Shown here one piece after another: positions 9,101 to 18,564 of a stretch of DNA of 64,000 nucleotides (the stretch's first letter is position 1; each line of letters begins with the position of its first letter). The stretch comes from Citreicoccus inhibens (GTDB lineage Bacteria > Myxococcota > Myxococcia > Myxococcales > Myxococcaceae), in NCBI RefSeq assembly GCF_019039035.1, contig NZ_JAHNZT010000003.1:248001-312000 (forward strand). The letters are read 5' to 3'. The notes below the pieces were generated by a model. It ran no database searches, had not been told where the DNA came from, and was given only the letters and a program-made list of their open reading frames with translations. Made by a program: the position numbers and the translations under genes.

Positions 9101-10097
9101 CCTTGGGCTTCGCGCCGCGCCCCGTGGCGCCCTCGTCGCGAATCTCGCCGCCCGCGCCGGTGGCTGCACCGGGATAGGGCGAGATGGCCGTCGGGTGGTT
9201 GTGCGTCTCCACCTTCATCATGATGTGAGCCGGCTCGCGCTTCGAGCGCCACTCGCCGCTCTGCCCGTCCGGGAAGAAGCGCTCCGCCTCGAAGCCCTCG
9301 ATGACGGCCGCGTTGTCCTTGTACGCGGACAGCACGCCGCCCGGGTGGGCCGCGTGCGTGTTCTTGATGGCCTGGAAGAGCGAGCGCTCCTTCGCCTTCC
9401 CGTCGATGGTCCACGACGCGTTGAAGATCTTGTGGCGGCAGTGCTCGCTGTTCGCCTGTGCGAACATCATCAGCTCGACGTCCGTGGGGTTGCGCTTCAG
9501 CTCGCCGAAGCGCGCCACCAGGTACTCCATCTCATCGTCCGCCAGCGCCAGGCCCAGCTCGCGGTTGGCGGCCACGAGCGCGGCGCGACCGCCCCCGAGC
9601 ACATCCACTCGCGTGAGCGGCCGAGGCGCATGCGTGGAGAAGAGGATGGCCGCGTCCTCCATGCGCCGCACCACCGCCTGCGTCATGCGGTCATGCAGCA
9701 CCGAGGTCAGCGCCTCCAGCGCCGCCTCCTCCAGCGCGCGCCCATGCGGGCCCGCGACGTAGAAGGCCGTGCCGCGCTCCATGCGCCGCACCTTCGCGCC
9801 CAACCCGCAGTTGTGCGCGATGTCCGTGCCCTTGGACGACCAGGGAGACACCGTGCCGGGACGGGGAATCACCAGCAGCAGGCTGCCCGAGCGCTCGCCC
9901 GGGACGCTGCGCGGGCCGTACTCGAGCAACCGATGAAGCGACGTCTGCTCGGTCTCGGAGAGAGGGGCCGAGGTGTCGGCGAAGTGAACGAACTCCGCGT
10001 AGACGGCAGCCACCGCGGGAACGCGCTCACGGCAGTGGGAAAGGAGTTTGGCGAGCCGGAAATCAGAGAGGGCGGGAGCCCCACGCAGGGTGAGCAT
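6198..10097 (-). CDS. purL: Phosphoribosylformylglycinamidine synthase, large single-chain type
   Basis: FGAM synthase, about 1299 residues (E. coli PurL about 1295), step 4 of purine synthesis: FGAR + Gln + ATP gives FGAM. The N-terminal PurS-like domain, the two AIR-synthase-type ATP-binding halves ([35 protein letters not shown]) and the C-terminal glutamine amidotransferase domain ([12 protein letters not shown]; nucleophile Cys in [10 protein letters not shown]; closing PHPERVHR) are all present. The start at 10097 is chosen because the text from there ([19 protein letters not shown]) matches the known N-terminus. An in-frame start at 10151 would add 18 unsupported residues. Myxobacteria having the long proteobacterial PurL rather than the split PurLQS is expected. 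It is divergent from the M4 protease gene. Confidence 0.96.
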   Translation of the reverse strand: MLTLRGAPALSDFRLAKLLSHCRERVPAVAAVYAEFVHFADTSAPLSETEQTSLHRLLEYGPRSVPGERSGSLLLVIPRPGTVSPWSSKGTDIAHNCGLGAKVRRMERGTAFYVAGPHGRALEEAALEALTSVLHDRMTQAVVRRMEDAAILFSTHAPRPLTRVDVLGGGRAALVAANRELGLALADDEMEYLVARFGELKRNPTDVELMMFAQANSEHCRHKIFNASWTIDGKAKERSLFQAIKNTHAAHPGGVLSAYKDNAAVIEGFEAERFFPDGQSGEWRSKREPAHIMMKVETHNHPTAISPYPGAATGAGGEIRDEGATGRGAKPKAGLTGFSVSHLRIPGLPQPWELPYGKPERIVSALDIMLEGPIGGAAFNNEFGRPNLAGYFRSFEQQVSTPEGVEVRGYHKPIMLAGGLGNIRAEHVKKGTLQPGDLLIVLGGPAMLIGLGGGAASSMAQGASAADLDFASVQRDNAEMQRRCQEVIDRCWALGEENPLRSIHDVGAGGLSNAVPELAHDNALGGRLELRAVPNAEPGMSPVEIWCNEAQERYVLGVAPADLPRFRALCERERAPFAVLGEATAEQVLKLGDQQLGDAPIDLPMDVLFGKAPRMHRDAVSRPLTHPPLKLEASFADMAGRVLAHPTVADKGFLITIGDRTVSGLVSRDQMVGPWQVPVADCAVTLSTVVSTTGEAMSMGERTPLALVDAAASARMAVGEALTNIAAARIEALSDVKLSANWMAAAGSPGEDAGLYAAVHAVGMELCPALGLAIPVGKDSMSMRTQWEEKGARKSVTSPVSLIISAFAPVLDVRQSLTPQLVDVDTDTRLLFIDVAGGQQRLGGSVLAQCYGQVGPQGPDVDDPARLKGFFEAVQDLNTEGRLLAYHDRSDGGLWATLCEMAFAGHCGVDVDVATLGSDAVAALFNEELGAVVQVRAADVARVREVLGQHGLGAHCHELGRPTAGLQVRVRQGERRVFSEDILALRRTWSRVSYEMQKLRDNPVCAEQEYAAKCDASDPGLSPVLTFDPSENVATPFIAKGARPRVAVLREQGVNSQQEMAAAFTRAGFLAVDVHMSDLLTGRISLKDFSGVLACGGFSYGDVLGAGGGWAKSILFNPRARDEFAAFFARPDSFGLGACNGCQMMAQLRDLIPGADHWPRFVRNASEQFEARLGTVEIAPTPSLFYRGMEGSRMLIVVSHGEGRAEFSSDAEASRVNGLGFVTTRYVDNHGRLASTYPANPNGSPHGIAGLTTRDGRFSITMPHPERVHRTAQHSWHPRGWGEEGPWMRMFRNARAWLG

Positions 10098-10293
10098 GTG
10101 GAACCTGGGGATGGGGAAAGGCTCTGGTAACAGCCGACGCGTCCTTATCACCGCGCGCCCGCCCCCAAAGCGCGGAGATTGAGCCCGCTCGATTGCCTGA
10201 CAAGCCGGGTGGGAGAAGCACGCCTCATGGGCGCCACACGCCAGTCATGGTTTACTGCGTGATCGCCGTATTCACGATTATTGGGGGAAGACC

Positions 10294-12165
10294 ATGAAGC
10301 GCAGCACCCGGTGGCTCGCCGCATCCTTGTCGTGCTCCCTTCTGGCGTGTGGCGCTGAAGCACCCGCCGACGCGAAGGGCTCCCGAGACGTGGGGGTGGC
10401 GCTCGCCGCGCTCCCCGGTGTCGAGGTGGTGGGCACACACCAGGACGGTGTGCCGTTCATGTTACGAGGCCTGATGGGTGACGCGGGGCGACCACTGCCC
10501 GGTGCGACCGCGTGGCAGGCGCACGGACTGCTGAGCCCGACCCTGGCACGGGTCGCTCCCGTGTTCCGCCTGGATCCGAAAGATCTGCTCGTTCAGCGGG
10601 TCAACCAGGACGAAGAGGGGCGCACCCACGTGCGCTATGCGCAGACGAAGCATGGCCTGCCGGTGGTGAACCAGGAGCTGATCGTCCACCTGGACGCCCA
10701 AGGCCGCGTGTACGCGGTGAATGGTGATGCGCGCGATGACGGCGAGGACGTCTCGGCGGAGCCTCGGCTGGACGCGGCCACGGCGCGCGACGCGGCGCTG
10801 AAGAACACGGTCGGCGAGGCCAGGGTGGAGGGTGAGCCGCGGCTCGTCTACGTGCGGCCCGCCGAGGACGGCCCGCTGACGTTGGCCTATGAGGTGGAGG
10901 TGCGCGGCGACGGCGACGAGATGCCCGTGCAGGACCGCGTCTACGTGAGCGCGAAGGACGGCGCGGAGGTGCAGCGCATCTCGGGCATCCACGGCATCAA
11001 GGACCGGAGCGTGTGCTCGGTGAGCGGCGTGACGAAGGGGACGTGTCGCACGGACTCGCCCGTGGTGCCGCCCATCGGCGACCCCATCATCGACAAGGCC
11101 TTCGACAACCTGGGCCTCTTCTATGACTGCTTCTATTTCAACTACGGCCGCGACTCGGTCAACGGGGTGGGCGGGAAGCTGCGCCTCAACGTCCACGGGA
11201 CGACGACCGGGTGCTCCGCCTACTACGACGTCAACAACATCATGACGTGCTCCGATGGCGACGGCGTCACCTGCGGGCCCATGTGCTCGGACCCCGACAC
11301 GGTGGTGCACGAGTTCACCCACGGCATCACCAGTGGCCTGACCTACAGCGGCGAGAGCCTGTCGCTGAGCGAGTCGTACTCGGACATCTACGCCGCGGTG
11401 TGTGAGAGCTGGGCCACGGGGCTCTGGTCGCTCACGCCGGACGTCTGGAAGATCGACGAGGACGTGTGGACGCCGGCCATCGCGGGGGATGCCCTGCGGT
11501 ACATGGATGACCCCACGCTGGATGGGGTGTCGAAGGACTACTACCCAGACATCTTCGGGAGCGGCACGCCCAACTACAACGCGGGCTCGGGCGTGCCCAA
11601 CCTCGCGTTCAAGCTGCTCGCCACGGGAGGCACGCACCCGCACGGCAAGACGACGGTGAGCGTGGCCGCCATCGGCGCGCAGGCCGCGGGCCGCATCTTC
11701 TACCGCGCGCTGACGAACTACTTCACGGCCACCACCAACATGCTGAGCGCCAAGGCCGCTACCCATCAGGCGGCGGTGGACCTGGGCTACAGCACCGCCA
11801 TCCAGGACTCGGTGACGCACGCGTGGGAAGCCGTGGGCGTGCCGGCGCCCATCACCTGCGCGAAGCTGGCCAATGGCATCACCGTTACCAACATCTCCGG
11901 CGCCGCGGGCACGCAGAAGTACTACTGCCTGGATGTCCCCGCGGGGAAGCCCGCCTCGTTCGCCATGGGTGGCGGCACGGGCGACCCGGACCTCTACGTG
12001 CGCTTCGGCACCGCGCCCACGTCGACGGCCTACGACTGCCGGCCCTACACCAACACGAGCACCGAGTCGTGCACCATCGCGGCGCACGCCACCGCGGGGA
12101 CGTACTGGGTGATGATCAGCGGCTTCAGCGCGTACTCGGGCGTGTCGCTGACGGGCTCGTACTGA
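10294..12165 (+). CDS. Secreted M4 (thermolysin-family) metalloprotease lipoprotein with PPC domain
   Basis: A 623-residue exported protease precursor. It opens with a lipoprotein signal (lipobox LLAC near residue 19). A FTP/PepSY-type propeptide follows (about 60-230, including QTKHGLPVVNQELIVHLD), then the M4 catalytic domain (about 245-525) and a C-terminal PPC domain (about 530-623, GDPDLYVRFG). The zinc site is H339-E-F-T-H343 with the third ligand E360 in SESYSD; the spacing is slightly shorter than in thermolysin. A downstream GGTHPHG supplies the transition-state His region. Several Cys residues around 250-325 suggest disulfides. The PPC domain is normally removed on maturation. Such enzymes fit the predatory, proteolytic lifestyle of myxobacteria. 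The start follows GGGGGAAGACC. Confidence 0.92.
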   Translation: MKRSTRWLAASLSCSLLACGAEAPADAKGSRDVGVALAALPGVEVVGTHQDGVPFMLRGLMGDAGRPLPGATAWQAHGLLSPTLARVAPVFRLDPKDLLVQRVNQDEEGRTHVRYAQTKHGLPVVNQELIVHLDAQGRVYAVNGDARDDGEDVSAEPRLDAATARDAALKNTVGEARVEGEPRLVYVRPAEDGPLTLAYEVEVRGDGDEMPVQDRVYVSAKDGAEVQRISGIHGIKDRSVCSVSGVTKGTCRTDSPVVPPIGDPIIDKAFDNLGLFYDCFYFNYGRDSVNGVGGKLRLNVHGTTTGCSAYYDVNNIMTCSDGDGVTCGPMCSDPDTVVHEFTHGITSGLTYSGESLSLSESYSDIYAAVCESWATGLWSLTPDVWKIDEDVWTPAIAGDALRYMDDPTLDGVSKDYYPDIFGSGTPNYNAGSGVPNLAFKLLATGGTHPHGKTTVSVAAIGAQAAGRIFYRALTNYFTATTNMLSAKAATHQAAVDLGYSTAIQDSVTHAWEAVGVPAPITCAKLANGITVTNISGAAGTQKYYCLDVPAGKPASFAMGGGTGDPDLYVRFGTAPTSTAYDCRPYTNTSTESCTIAAHATAGTYWVMISGFSAYSGVSLTGSY

Positions 12166-12175
12166 CGGGAGCCTC

Positions 12176-12206
12176 GCGGCGGAGGGCGCGCGCTCGCCTC
12201 CGCCGC
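12176..12206. terminator. Terminator between M4 protease and SDR genes
   Basis: A perfect 10-bp stem, GCGGCGGAGG (12176-12185) and CCTCCGCCGC (12197-12206), with an 11-nt loop. It sits between convergent genes and is flanked by further partly pairing bases, so it can serve both. Confidence 0.65.
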
Positions 12207-12225
12207 GGAGCCCGTGCCACGTGGC

Positions 12226-13416
12226 CTACCCGCCCTGGCCAGACGCGGAGGGCTGAGGCTTCGCGTCGCCGCCCTTCGTGGCCTGAGCCCAGAGTCCGAG
12301 CAGCTCCTTCTCGCGCTCGGGGGTCAGGCCCGCGCGGAACTTGTCGCGGCGCTCCTGCGGCTGCGCGTTGAACCACGCCAGCGTGTCTCGGAGGGTGTCC
12401 GCCACGGGGCGGAACTTCAGGCCCGCCTTCACGGCCTTGTCGCACTTGCGCAGGTGCGCGCCCGCCGTGGCCCCCGAGGGCGTCATCCAGATGGGCAGGC
12501 TGCCGTCGCCCTTCTCGCCGTTCTTCTCCAGGAAATCCGCCGGCACCCAGGTGACCTTCGTGTCCTTGCCCGTCACGGCGCGACACGTGTCGATCATCCC
12601 GCCCATCGTCCACGCCATCCCCGGGCCCACGGCGTTGAAGGTGCCGGAGGTGTCGGTCTCGATGAGGTGCACCAGCCACTCGGCCAGGTCGCGCACATCG
12701 ATGACCTGGAGCGGATCCGACGGCGCGCCGGGCGCGAGCATCTCGCCCCCCCGCGCGAAGCGCACCGGCCAGTAGGTGAAGCGATCCGTCCGGTCCTCCG
12801 GGCCCACGATGTAGCCCGGCCGGACGAGCGTGGCCCGAGCCGCGAACGCCTTCTCCACCGCCTCTTCGCACGCGCGCTTGAGGCCGCCGTAGAACTCGAA
12901 CTCCTTGCCCATCGTCTCCACGGTGGGGTCGGCGAGCGTCGCGGTGGGCGCGCGCTCGTCCTCGCCGGGCGTCTTGTCGTTCGCGTACGCCGAGGTGCTG
13001 GAGATGAAGATGTACCGCTTCACGTTCGGGGAGAGCAGCTCCGCGGAGGCGCGCACCAATCGCGGGTAGTACCCCGAGGTGTCCACCACCGCGTCCCAGC
13101 TGCGGCCCGCGAGCGCCTTGAGCCCCTCGTCCTTGTTCGGATCGCGATCCCCGTGCAGCTTCTCCACGTTGGGGAACAGCTCGGGCCGCGTCTTGCCGCG
13201 GTTGAACAGGGTCAGCGTGTGACCGCGCGCCTGCGCCGCCGTGACGATGGCCGGGCCCAGGAAGCCCGTCCCGCCGAGGATGAGGATTCGCTTGCCAGGG
13301 CGCTTCTTCGTCGGGTTCGTCGGGCTCGGGCCGGCCAGGGCGAGCCCGGGGCCCAGGGCCAGCAAGGAAGACCCTGCCAGCGAATACTGCAGGAACCGCC
13401 TGCGAGACGTCGTCAT
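12226..13416 (-). CDS. Tat-exported NAD-dependent epimerase/dehydratase-family protein
   Basis: A 396-residue extended short-chain dehydrogenase-like protein. The first 28 residues form a twin-arginine signal (TTSRRRFLQYSLAG then a hydrophobic run and ALA), so a folded, cofactor-loaded protein is probably sent to the periplasm. The Rossmann motif GGTGFLG follows near residue 48. An SSTSAY stretch supplies the catalytic Ser region, and FYGGLKR supplies the usual YxxxK (Tyr-Gly-Gly-Leu-Lys). Substrate unknown; sequences of this type are often annotated as isomerases or epimerases acting on nucleotide sugars, which is odd outside the cytoplasm. It is convergent with the M4 protease and divergent from the TIGR02265 gene. 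Confidence 0.82.
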   Translation of the reverse strand: MTTSRRRFLQYSLAGSSLLALGPGLALAGPSPTNPTKKRPGKRILILGGTGFLGPAIVTAAQARGHTLTLFNRGKTRPELFPNVEKLHGDRDPNKDEGLKALAGRSWDAVVDTSGYYPRLVRASAELLSPNVKRYIFISSTSAYANDKTPGEDERAPTATLADPTVETMGKEFEFYGGLKRACEEAVEKAFAARATLVRPGYIVGPEDRTDRFTYWPVRFARGGEMLAPGAPSDPLQVIDVRDLAEWLVHLIETDTSGTFNAVGPGMAWTMGGMIDTCRAVTGKDTKVTWVPADFLEKNGEKGDGSLPIWMTPSGATAGAHLRKCDKAVKAGLKFRPVADTLRDTLAWFNAQPQERRDKFRAGLTPEREKELLGLWAQATKGGDAKPQPSASGQGG

Positions 13417-13600
13417 GTTCGTGAAGCTCCGCGGGAACGGGGCACTCGGGGGGAGTCCTCTTCCAATCCCTGGCGCGCCATCCTATTCCCAGTCCCAGCG
13501 GGCAATGGACAACCCTTGCCAGCGCGAAGGGCTGGCCTCTTCGCGTGGGCTCTGCGATGAATGCGCACGGGTCGTCCGGTACCCCTGGGGGCACGACGGA

Positions 13601-14161
13601 ATGGGCAGCGACGAGCGCGTCATCTTCGGCAACACCGTGGACAGCCTGTATCGCAAGACGCTCGCCCGCGACCTGTCGCCGGACCTGCGCAGGCGGCTGC
13701 GCGAGTACGGCATGGACGTGGAGGCGCCGCTGCTCGCGGCCTATCCCCACCCCGTCTGGGTGAAGTGTCTGGACGAGGTCTCCCAGGCGCTCTACCCCGG
13801 CGTGCCCACGGACGTCGCGCGGCGCCAACTGGCGCGGCGATGGATCGAGGGGTACGCCCAGACGCTCGTGGGCGCGGCGGTGCTCACGCTCGCGCGCGTG
13901 GTGGGTCCCATGCGCTCGCTGGAGCGGATGACGCACAACTTCCGCAGCGGCAACAACTTCACGGAGACGCGCCTGACCGTGCTGGGCGCGTCCTCCGCGG
14001 ACCTCTGGTTCAACGAACCCGAGGCCACCGAGGGCTTCGTGGAGGGCGTGCTGGAGGAAGGGCTCGTGCGCATCGGGGTGAAGGGCCTGACCCTGGCCCG
14101 CACGCGCCACGGTCCCGATGCGTGCACGTATCACCTGCAATGGACCCACCCGTCGTCCTGA
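13601..14161 (+). CDS. TIGR02265/DUF2378 myxobacterial paralogous-family protein
   Basis: About 186 residues, matching the small cytosolic family expanded in Myxococcus relatives and named TIGR02265 (DUF2378): RVIFGNTVDSLY at the start, LREYGMD, AAYPHPVWVKCL, ALYPGVP, and the GYAQTLVGAAV segment. The function of the family is not known. The ATG at 13601 is where family similarity starts; the frame is open further upstream (a Cys-containing stretch from about 13505), so a longer protein is possible. The gene lies 30 bases before the Cys-rich protein gene, likely one transcript. Confidence 0.82.
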   Translation: MGSDERVIFGNTVDSLYRKTLARDLSPDLRRRLREYGMDVEAPLLAAYPHPVWVKCLDEVSQALYPGVPTDVARRQLARRWIEGYAQTLVGAAVLTLARVVGPMRSLERMTHNFRSGNNFTETRLTVLGASSADLWFNEPEATEGFVEGVLEEGLVRIGVKGLTLARTRHGPDACTYHLQWTHPSS

Positions 14162-14191
14162 CGGTCCCGAAGCTCACGAGACACCCCTCCC

Positions 14192-15286
14192 ATGCCTCGA
14201 ATCCTCGACAGCCTCCCCGCCCTCTATCAGAACCTGTTCCCGGCCTTCTTCCAGGGGCAGGTGCCCATCGAGGAGAAGGCCACGTGCTCCAACTGCGCCA
14301 TGAGCAAGCAGGGCGCGACGGGCACGGTGGGCGCGGTGGATGGCGTGGACCGCCTGTTCCGGCCGGATACGAAGTGCTGCACGTACTACCCGCGACTGCC
14401 CAACTACCTGGTGGGCGCGCTGCTGGCGGATGACTCGCCCGCCATGGCCGAGGGACGCCGGCGCATCGAGGAGAAGATCGACAGCCGCATTGGCGTGACG
14501 CCGCAGTGGGTGAAGCCGCCGGCCAAGTTCAACTACCTCTACAAGAACGGCAACCAGTTCTTCGGCCGCGCGCGCTCGCTGCGCTGCCCGTACTACGCCG
14601 AGGACAGCGGCGGCTGCACCATCTGGGCTTATCGCGAAGCGGTCTGCTCCACGTACTTCTGCAAGTACGTGGCGGGCGCGGACGGGCGTCGCTTCTGGAT
14701 GTCATTGAAGACATACCTGTCGCTGACGGAGATCCAGCTCGCGCGCTACGCGCTGCTCCAGCTGATGCCGGAGTACATCGAGACGGGCAAGGACAAGTCG
14801 GAGAACGCCACCCTGCCCTTGTCCGTGGAGGACCTGGATGACGCCGCGCCGCCCGAGCGCGCGTACGCGGAGCTGTGGCGCGCGCACGCAGGCCGGGAGC
14901 GGGACTTCTATCGGGCCTGCTACGACGTGGTGCGCGCGCTGCCGCCGGAAGGGCTGACGCAGATGCTGGGGCTGGACGGCACCATCGAGCTGCGCGTGCT
15001 GGAGAAGCTGCACGGCGCGGCCAACGCGCCCCGCTTGCCGCGCGTGCTGCGCTTCAGCCCCGAGGCCACCGTGAAGTGGCTGCCCGATGGCAGCGTGGCG
15101 CTGGGCGCGTACAGCGAGTTCGACGCGGTGGCGCTGCCGGGTGAGGCCTACGCGCTGCTCGTGGAGTTCACCGGGACCGAGCCCGTGGAAGCCGTGCGGC
15201 ACCGGCTGCGCACGCAGAAGCAGGCGGACCTGCTGGAGGACGTGCTGCTGGAGCTGTACCGCCACCGCATCCTCGTGGAGCCATAG
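14192..15286 (+). CDS. Cys-rich cytosolic protein of unknown function
   Basis: A 364-residue protein without a signal peptide or membrane segment. The first half has grouped cysteines: CSNC (about 32-35), CC (about 62-63, followed by TYYPRLPNYL), RCPYY (about 131), GGCTIW (about 142) and CSTYFC (about 151-156). This layout suggests a metal or Fe-S site, reminiscent of YkgJ-type zinc/iron-chelating proteins, but I cannot place it in a family with certainty. The second half (about 200-364) is mixed alpha/beta without a recognised motif. Its position directly after the TIGR02265 gene suggests co-expression. Confidence 0.75.
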   Translation: MPRILDSLPALYQNLFPAFFQGQVPIEEKATCSNCAMSKQGATGTVGAVDGVDRLFRPDTKCCTYYPRLPNYLVGALLADDSPAMAEGRRRIEEKIDSRIGVTPQWVKPPAKFNYLYKNGNQFFGRARSLRCPYYAEDSGGCTIWAYREAVCSTYFCKYVAGADGRRFWMSLKTYLSLTEIQLARYALLQLMPEYIETGKDKSENATLPLSVEDLDDAAPPERAYAELWRAHAGRERDFYRACYDVVRALPPEGLTQMLGLDGTIELRVLEKLHGAANAPRLPRVLRFSPEATVKWLPDGSVALGAYSEFDAVALPGEAYALLVEFTGTEPVEAVRHRLRTQKQADLLEDVLLELYRHRILVEP

Positions 15287-15293
15287 CGCGCCG

Positions 15294-15318
15294 GGCCGGC
15301 CTTCAGGGATGGCCGGCC
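15294..15318. terminator. Terminator between convergent genes
   Basis: A perfect 8-bp stem, GGCCGGCC (15294-15301) and GGCCGGCC (15311-15318), with a 9-nt loop. It overlaps the final codons of the minus-strand gene and follows the stop of the Cys-rich gene by a few bases. Confidence 0.6.
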
Positions 15319-16133
15319 AACCCGCCCACTTCCTGGAGCCAGCGCGCGGAGGCGTGGGCCTGACGCCACGCGGGCTCCAGCGTCATGAGGTGCTCGGCCA
15401 GCCAGGCGATGAAGGCCGGGTCGCCCGCGCCCAGCCACGACGCGGACTCGGACAGCTCCTCCGCGGTGGACTCCCAGGCGCGGCGCACGGCGCTGGACGA
15501 GGCCATGACCTCGGAGACCCCGCGCGTGAAGGACTCGATGCTCGCGCGCAGCTCCGCGGACGCGGCGCCCTCGGCGCGGCACAGCTCGCGCAGCCGGCCC
15601 AGGTGCATCAGCAGGCCCTGCTCCAACGCGAACGCGGTGCCCAGCCGCGCCTGAGCGGCGCGCTGGAGCAATTGGACGTCCTCGCCGAGCTGACGCCAGG
15701 AGGCCTCGTCGCCCCCGCGCACCGGCACACGCGAGAGGCGCGCGCACACGGCCTGCCAGAGATTGCAGAAGCCCAGCAGCTCCACCACGCCGCGCCGCAC
15801 GTGGGGCGGGATGTGATCCAAGAACTCGAGCACGCTGGCGCGCGCCTCGGCGGGGATGTCACGCGCGCCGGGCGCGGGGGGCTCGGTGTTGGCGCGCGCG
15901 AGTTGCAGCACGCGCCAGGCCCATTGCAGGGCCCGCTCGGAGGCGCGGAAGAGGGCCTCGACGCTCACCGCGAGCGCGCCGGCCACGTGGCTGCCATCCG
16001 CGAGCGCGGGGGAGGCGGCCTCCGCGGTGGGCTCCCGCGGAGCGTCCGGGGAGGGCTCGCGGGAAGGAGGCTCCTCGCGCGCGGCGTCGGCGCTCTCGAA
16101 CGGCATGCCTCGGTTCCCGGCCTCTCCTCCCAT
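15303..16133 (-). CDS. Hypothetical helical protein
   Basis: Up to 276 residues, not recognised. The first 45 residues are Pro, Ala and Glu-rich and probably disordered. The rest is predicted to be almost entirely alpha-helical, with many Ala, Leu, Arg and Glu residues. It has no signal peptide or membrane segment. The start is uncertain: ATG at 16133 or ATG at 16106, with a GGAGGAG sequence lying between the two. It lies downstream of the DUF2383 gene on the same strand with a 174-base gap. Confidence 0.65.
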   Translation of the reverse strand: MGGEAGNRGMPFESADAAREEPPSREPSPDAPREPTAEAASPALADGSHVAGALAVSVEALFRASERALQWAWRVLQLARANTEPPAPGARDIPAEARASVLEFLDHIPPHVRRGVVELLGFCNLWQAVCARLSRVPVRGGDEASWRQLGEDVQLLQRAAQARLGTAFALEQGLLMHLGRLRELCRAEGAASAELRASIESFTRGVSEVMASSSAVRRAWESTAEELSESASWLGAGDPAFIAWLAEHLMTLEPAWRQAHASARWLQEVGGLAGHP

Positions 16134-16307
16134 AGGACGGGCCAGCCCATATCGCAGGCGGGACCCGAACCTCCAGGCCCGGTGACGTAGGGTGTGCGAC
16201 GTGCCACGGAGCGCGGGGGCAAGCGCCCCCGTGCGTCCAGCGACGGCGCATTGCCCCGGTCTCGAGTGCCGCCCCCCGCCCGAGCCCCGTCCGAAACACG
16301 ACGCGCG

Positions 16308-16739
16308 TCAGTGCAACGTGCGCTTGAGCTTGCTCAGGCGCTCGTGCGTGCGCTTCTGCGCGGGCAACAGCTCCATCTTCACGAAGCGACGCGCCTCGCC
16401 GTGGAGCTTGTCCACGTCGCGCTGGTAGTCCGCGAGGCCGTGGTCCTCGTCGTGCTCCAGGGCCTGGATGGCGGACTTCTCGCCCAGCATGTCCGCGCCC
16501 TGCTGTACCAGTTCGGCGAAGGTGCCCCAGAGGCCGGAGCCCTCTGCCGGAGAGCCGCCCAGACGGGTGATGCGCTCGCGCAACATCTCCACGCGGTGCT
16601 CGTGGTCGTGGAGGCAGCCATCCAGCTCCGTGCGAGCCAGGTCGGCCTTCACGTGCCCGAGGGCATGCCGGTAGGTCTCGACCGCGGAGAGCTCTCCGCG
16701 CAGGAAGGAGTTGAGCGTGTCGACGTCCGAGTGCGCCAT
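16308..16739 (-). CDS. DUF2383-type ferritin-like four-helix protein
   Basis: A 143-residue soluble protein. The sequence DTLNSFLRGELSAVETYRHAL, a central Leu/Glu/His-rich helix (HDHEHRVEMLRERI) and the later ALEHDEDHGLADY match the DUF2383/PA2169-like family. These have a ferritin-like four-helix fold and are linked to stress. Glu and His residues in helices 1-3 could bind a di-metal centre. The start at 16739 has GGAGG seven bases upstream; an upstream in-frame extension lacks support. The partner and metal are unknown. Confidence 0.78.
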   Translation of the reverse strand: MAHSDVDTLNSFLRGELSAVETYRHALGHVKADLARTELDGCLHDHEHRVEMLRERITRLGGSPAEGSGLWGTFAELVQQGADMLGEKSAIQALEHDEDHGLADYQRDVDKLHGEARRFVKMELLPAQKRTHERLSKLKRTLH

Positions 16740-16943
16740 GGCATCCTCCAGTGTGGCGGTTGCGTGCTCGCGCAAAGGTGCGGCGTGCCGGTATTCCCGC
16801 AACGGGGGCCTACCCCCTGCTCCCCCGACGGAGGAGCGTCATGGGGGTCGCCCAGCCGCCCGCCGAGGCGCGTCATCGCGTATGCAAGACGCTCGGTGAG
16901 GGTCCAAGCAGGCGGCTTGGCCAGGATCCCGAGGGAGGCTGGA

Positions 16944-18509
16944 ATGACGACGCGAGTGGGTGGGAATCGGCGTCTCGCCTGGATGGTCGGAGCACTCCTG
17001 TGCCTGGCTGGCTGCTCGGGTGAGAAGAAGGGCTCAGAGGTGGACGCTGGCACGGGGACCGAGATTGAAGACTCGGGCACACCCGACAGCGGCACCGATG
17101 ACGCGGGAACACCGGACGCTGGCGCTTGGGATGCGGGGGTTGAAGACGCGGGTGTTCCGGACGCAGGGCCCGCACCGTGTGAGAAGACACGCGGCGTCTG
17201 CGGTGGGGCGCAGCGGGCCATGGTCAACGGCGTCTATGAAAGCGTCTGCACGGCCCTGTCGTATGGCCCAGGCTACGAGGAGGTCGAGACCCGCTGCGAC
17301 GATCTCGACAACGACTGTGACGGCGTCGCGGATCCGTCGGTCACCCGCACCGTCACGCGACTGAATGGCGAGCTGCACGGTGGCATGGCCAGTAGCCTCG
17401 CGGTGGCTGACGGCATCCTCATCGCGGTGTTCGACACGCCGCATGTCGTCCGCGTGCTGCATGTGGATCGACAAGGGCAGTTGCTGGGCGTCGCGGAGAT
17501 TCCGCTTGCGGCGGATGATCCCAACACGGGGGACTCGGTGACCAGCGCGCTGATGCGCACGAGCCAGGGCCCCGTCCTGTATTACGCCGGGTACAAGGAC
17601 TCCGGAGGCATGGGTCCAGAGACCGCACGGGCCTATCTAAGACCGCTCACCGAGGCTGGGCTTCCTCGGCCTCAGGAAGATGAACAGGTCGTCTTCGATT
17701 CCCCCACCCCCCGAGGCGCCAGCCGCGCAGCGCTGTCGGCGGATGGCAACACCCTGCTGGCCACCTGGAGAGACATCACTCCAGCGCGCGTCAACAACCT
17801 CTACGGCATCGTTCGAGACCTGCATGGCCAGCGGATCGCTGCGCCCACGGTGCTGTTCCACTCCGAGACGAGCAGCCTGCGAATGGAAGCGGTGCTCGGG
17901 CTGCGGAACGGCGAGTTCCTGATCGTTGCGGCGGAGACGCCCCCCGGCCCACTGCCTCAACCCGTCACCTTGCACGTGCGCCGCTTTGACGCCCAGCTTG
18001 CCCCGAGCGGACCCGAGAGAACACTCGTCACGAGCGACGAACCGCTCGTGAAGCTCCTGGACCTGGGGGGCAGCAGAGGAGATCCCCTCGACTCGGTCGC
18101 GCTCGTCATGAGGGAGACCTCGGCGGCGTATCGCAAGATGGAGGTCGTGAACCACCTCTTCACAGGTGGACAGCCCGAGGTCTGGGAGGCGCTCCGCAAT
18201 GAGCCGGGCGCACCTGTTCTCTGGCCGGGCGCCAGCGTCAGCGCACAGGGCCTCCAGCTCGCGTGGCTCGCCAAGCAAGAGGTTCCCTCGAGCGGCTCCT
18301 TCCCGAGGTTCCAAGGCTGGCTCTGGACCCAGAGCGAAGGCTACGCCGCCGTTCAACAGACGCCCACGGCCGAGCCCATTGCGCTCCACCTCTACGCGCA
18401 ATGGGTCCTGCTCGAGGACGTAGGAGCACGCAGACTCGCGGCCTTCTACATGCGCAGTGACGAGCAGGGGCACACCCTCGAAGTCACGCGGACCTGTCTC
18501 CTGCCCTGA
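16944..18509 (+). CDS. Large lipoprotein with Asp-Ala-Gly spacer and MopE-like motif
   Basis: A 521-residue lipoprotein precursor (lipobox LAGC, Cys24). The mature N-terminus is a low-complexity Asp/Ala/Gly/Thr spacer (about 30-75, repeats of the DAGTPDAG type), common in myxobacterial surface proteins. Next comes a CDDLDNDCDGVAD motif (about 112-124), a Ca-binding-type signature seen in MopE-like repeat proteins and frequent in Deltaproteobacteria. The remainder (about 130-521) looks like an all-beta, propeller-type domain with no catalytic motif I recognise. It is probably anchored at the outer membrane and displayed. ATG 16944 follows GAGGGAGG; it is divergent from the DUF2383 gene. Confidence 0.8.
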   Translation: MTTRVGGNRRLAWMVGALLCLAGCSGEKKGSEVDAGTGTEIEDSGTPDSGTDDAGTPDAGAWDAGVEDAGVPDAGPAPCEKTRGVCGGAQRAMVNGVYESVCTALSYGPGYEEVETRCDDLDNDCDGVADPSVTRTVTRLNGELHGGMASSLAVADGILIAVFDTPHVVRVLHVDRQGQLLGVAEIPLAADDPNTGDSVTSALMRTSQGPVLYYAGYKDSGGMGPETARAYLRPLTEAGLPRPQEDEQVVFDSPTPRGASRAALSADGNTLLATWRDITPARVNNLYGIVRDLHGQRIAAPTVLFHSETSSLRMEAVLGLRNGEFLIVAAETPPGPLPQPVTLHVRRFDAQLAPSGPERTLVTSDEPLVKLLDLGGSRGDPLDSVALVMRETSAAYRKMEVVNHLFTGGQPEVWEALRNEPGAPVLWPGASVSAQGLQLAWLAKQEVPSSGSFPRFQGWLWTQSEGYAAVQQTPTAEPIALHLYAQWVLLEDVGARRLAAFYMRSDEQGHTLEVTRTCLLP

Positions 18510-18520
18510 TGCCTCGGGGA

Positions 18521-18564
18521 TGATCCGCGAGCGCCTCTTCCACGCCTCATTCGCTCGCGGATCA
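18521..18564 (+). terminator. Strong terminator after the lipoprotein gene
   Basis: A perfect 13-bp stem, TGATCCGCGAGCG (18521-18533) and CGCTCGCGGATCA (18552-18564), with an 18-nt loop, 12 bases after the stop codon. It would insulate the downstream biosynthetic operon from read-through. Confidence 0.7.
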
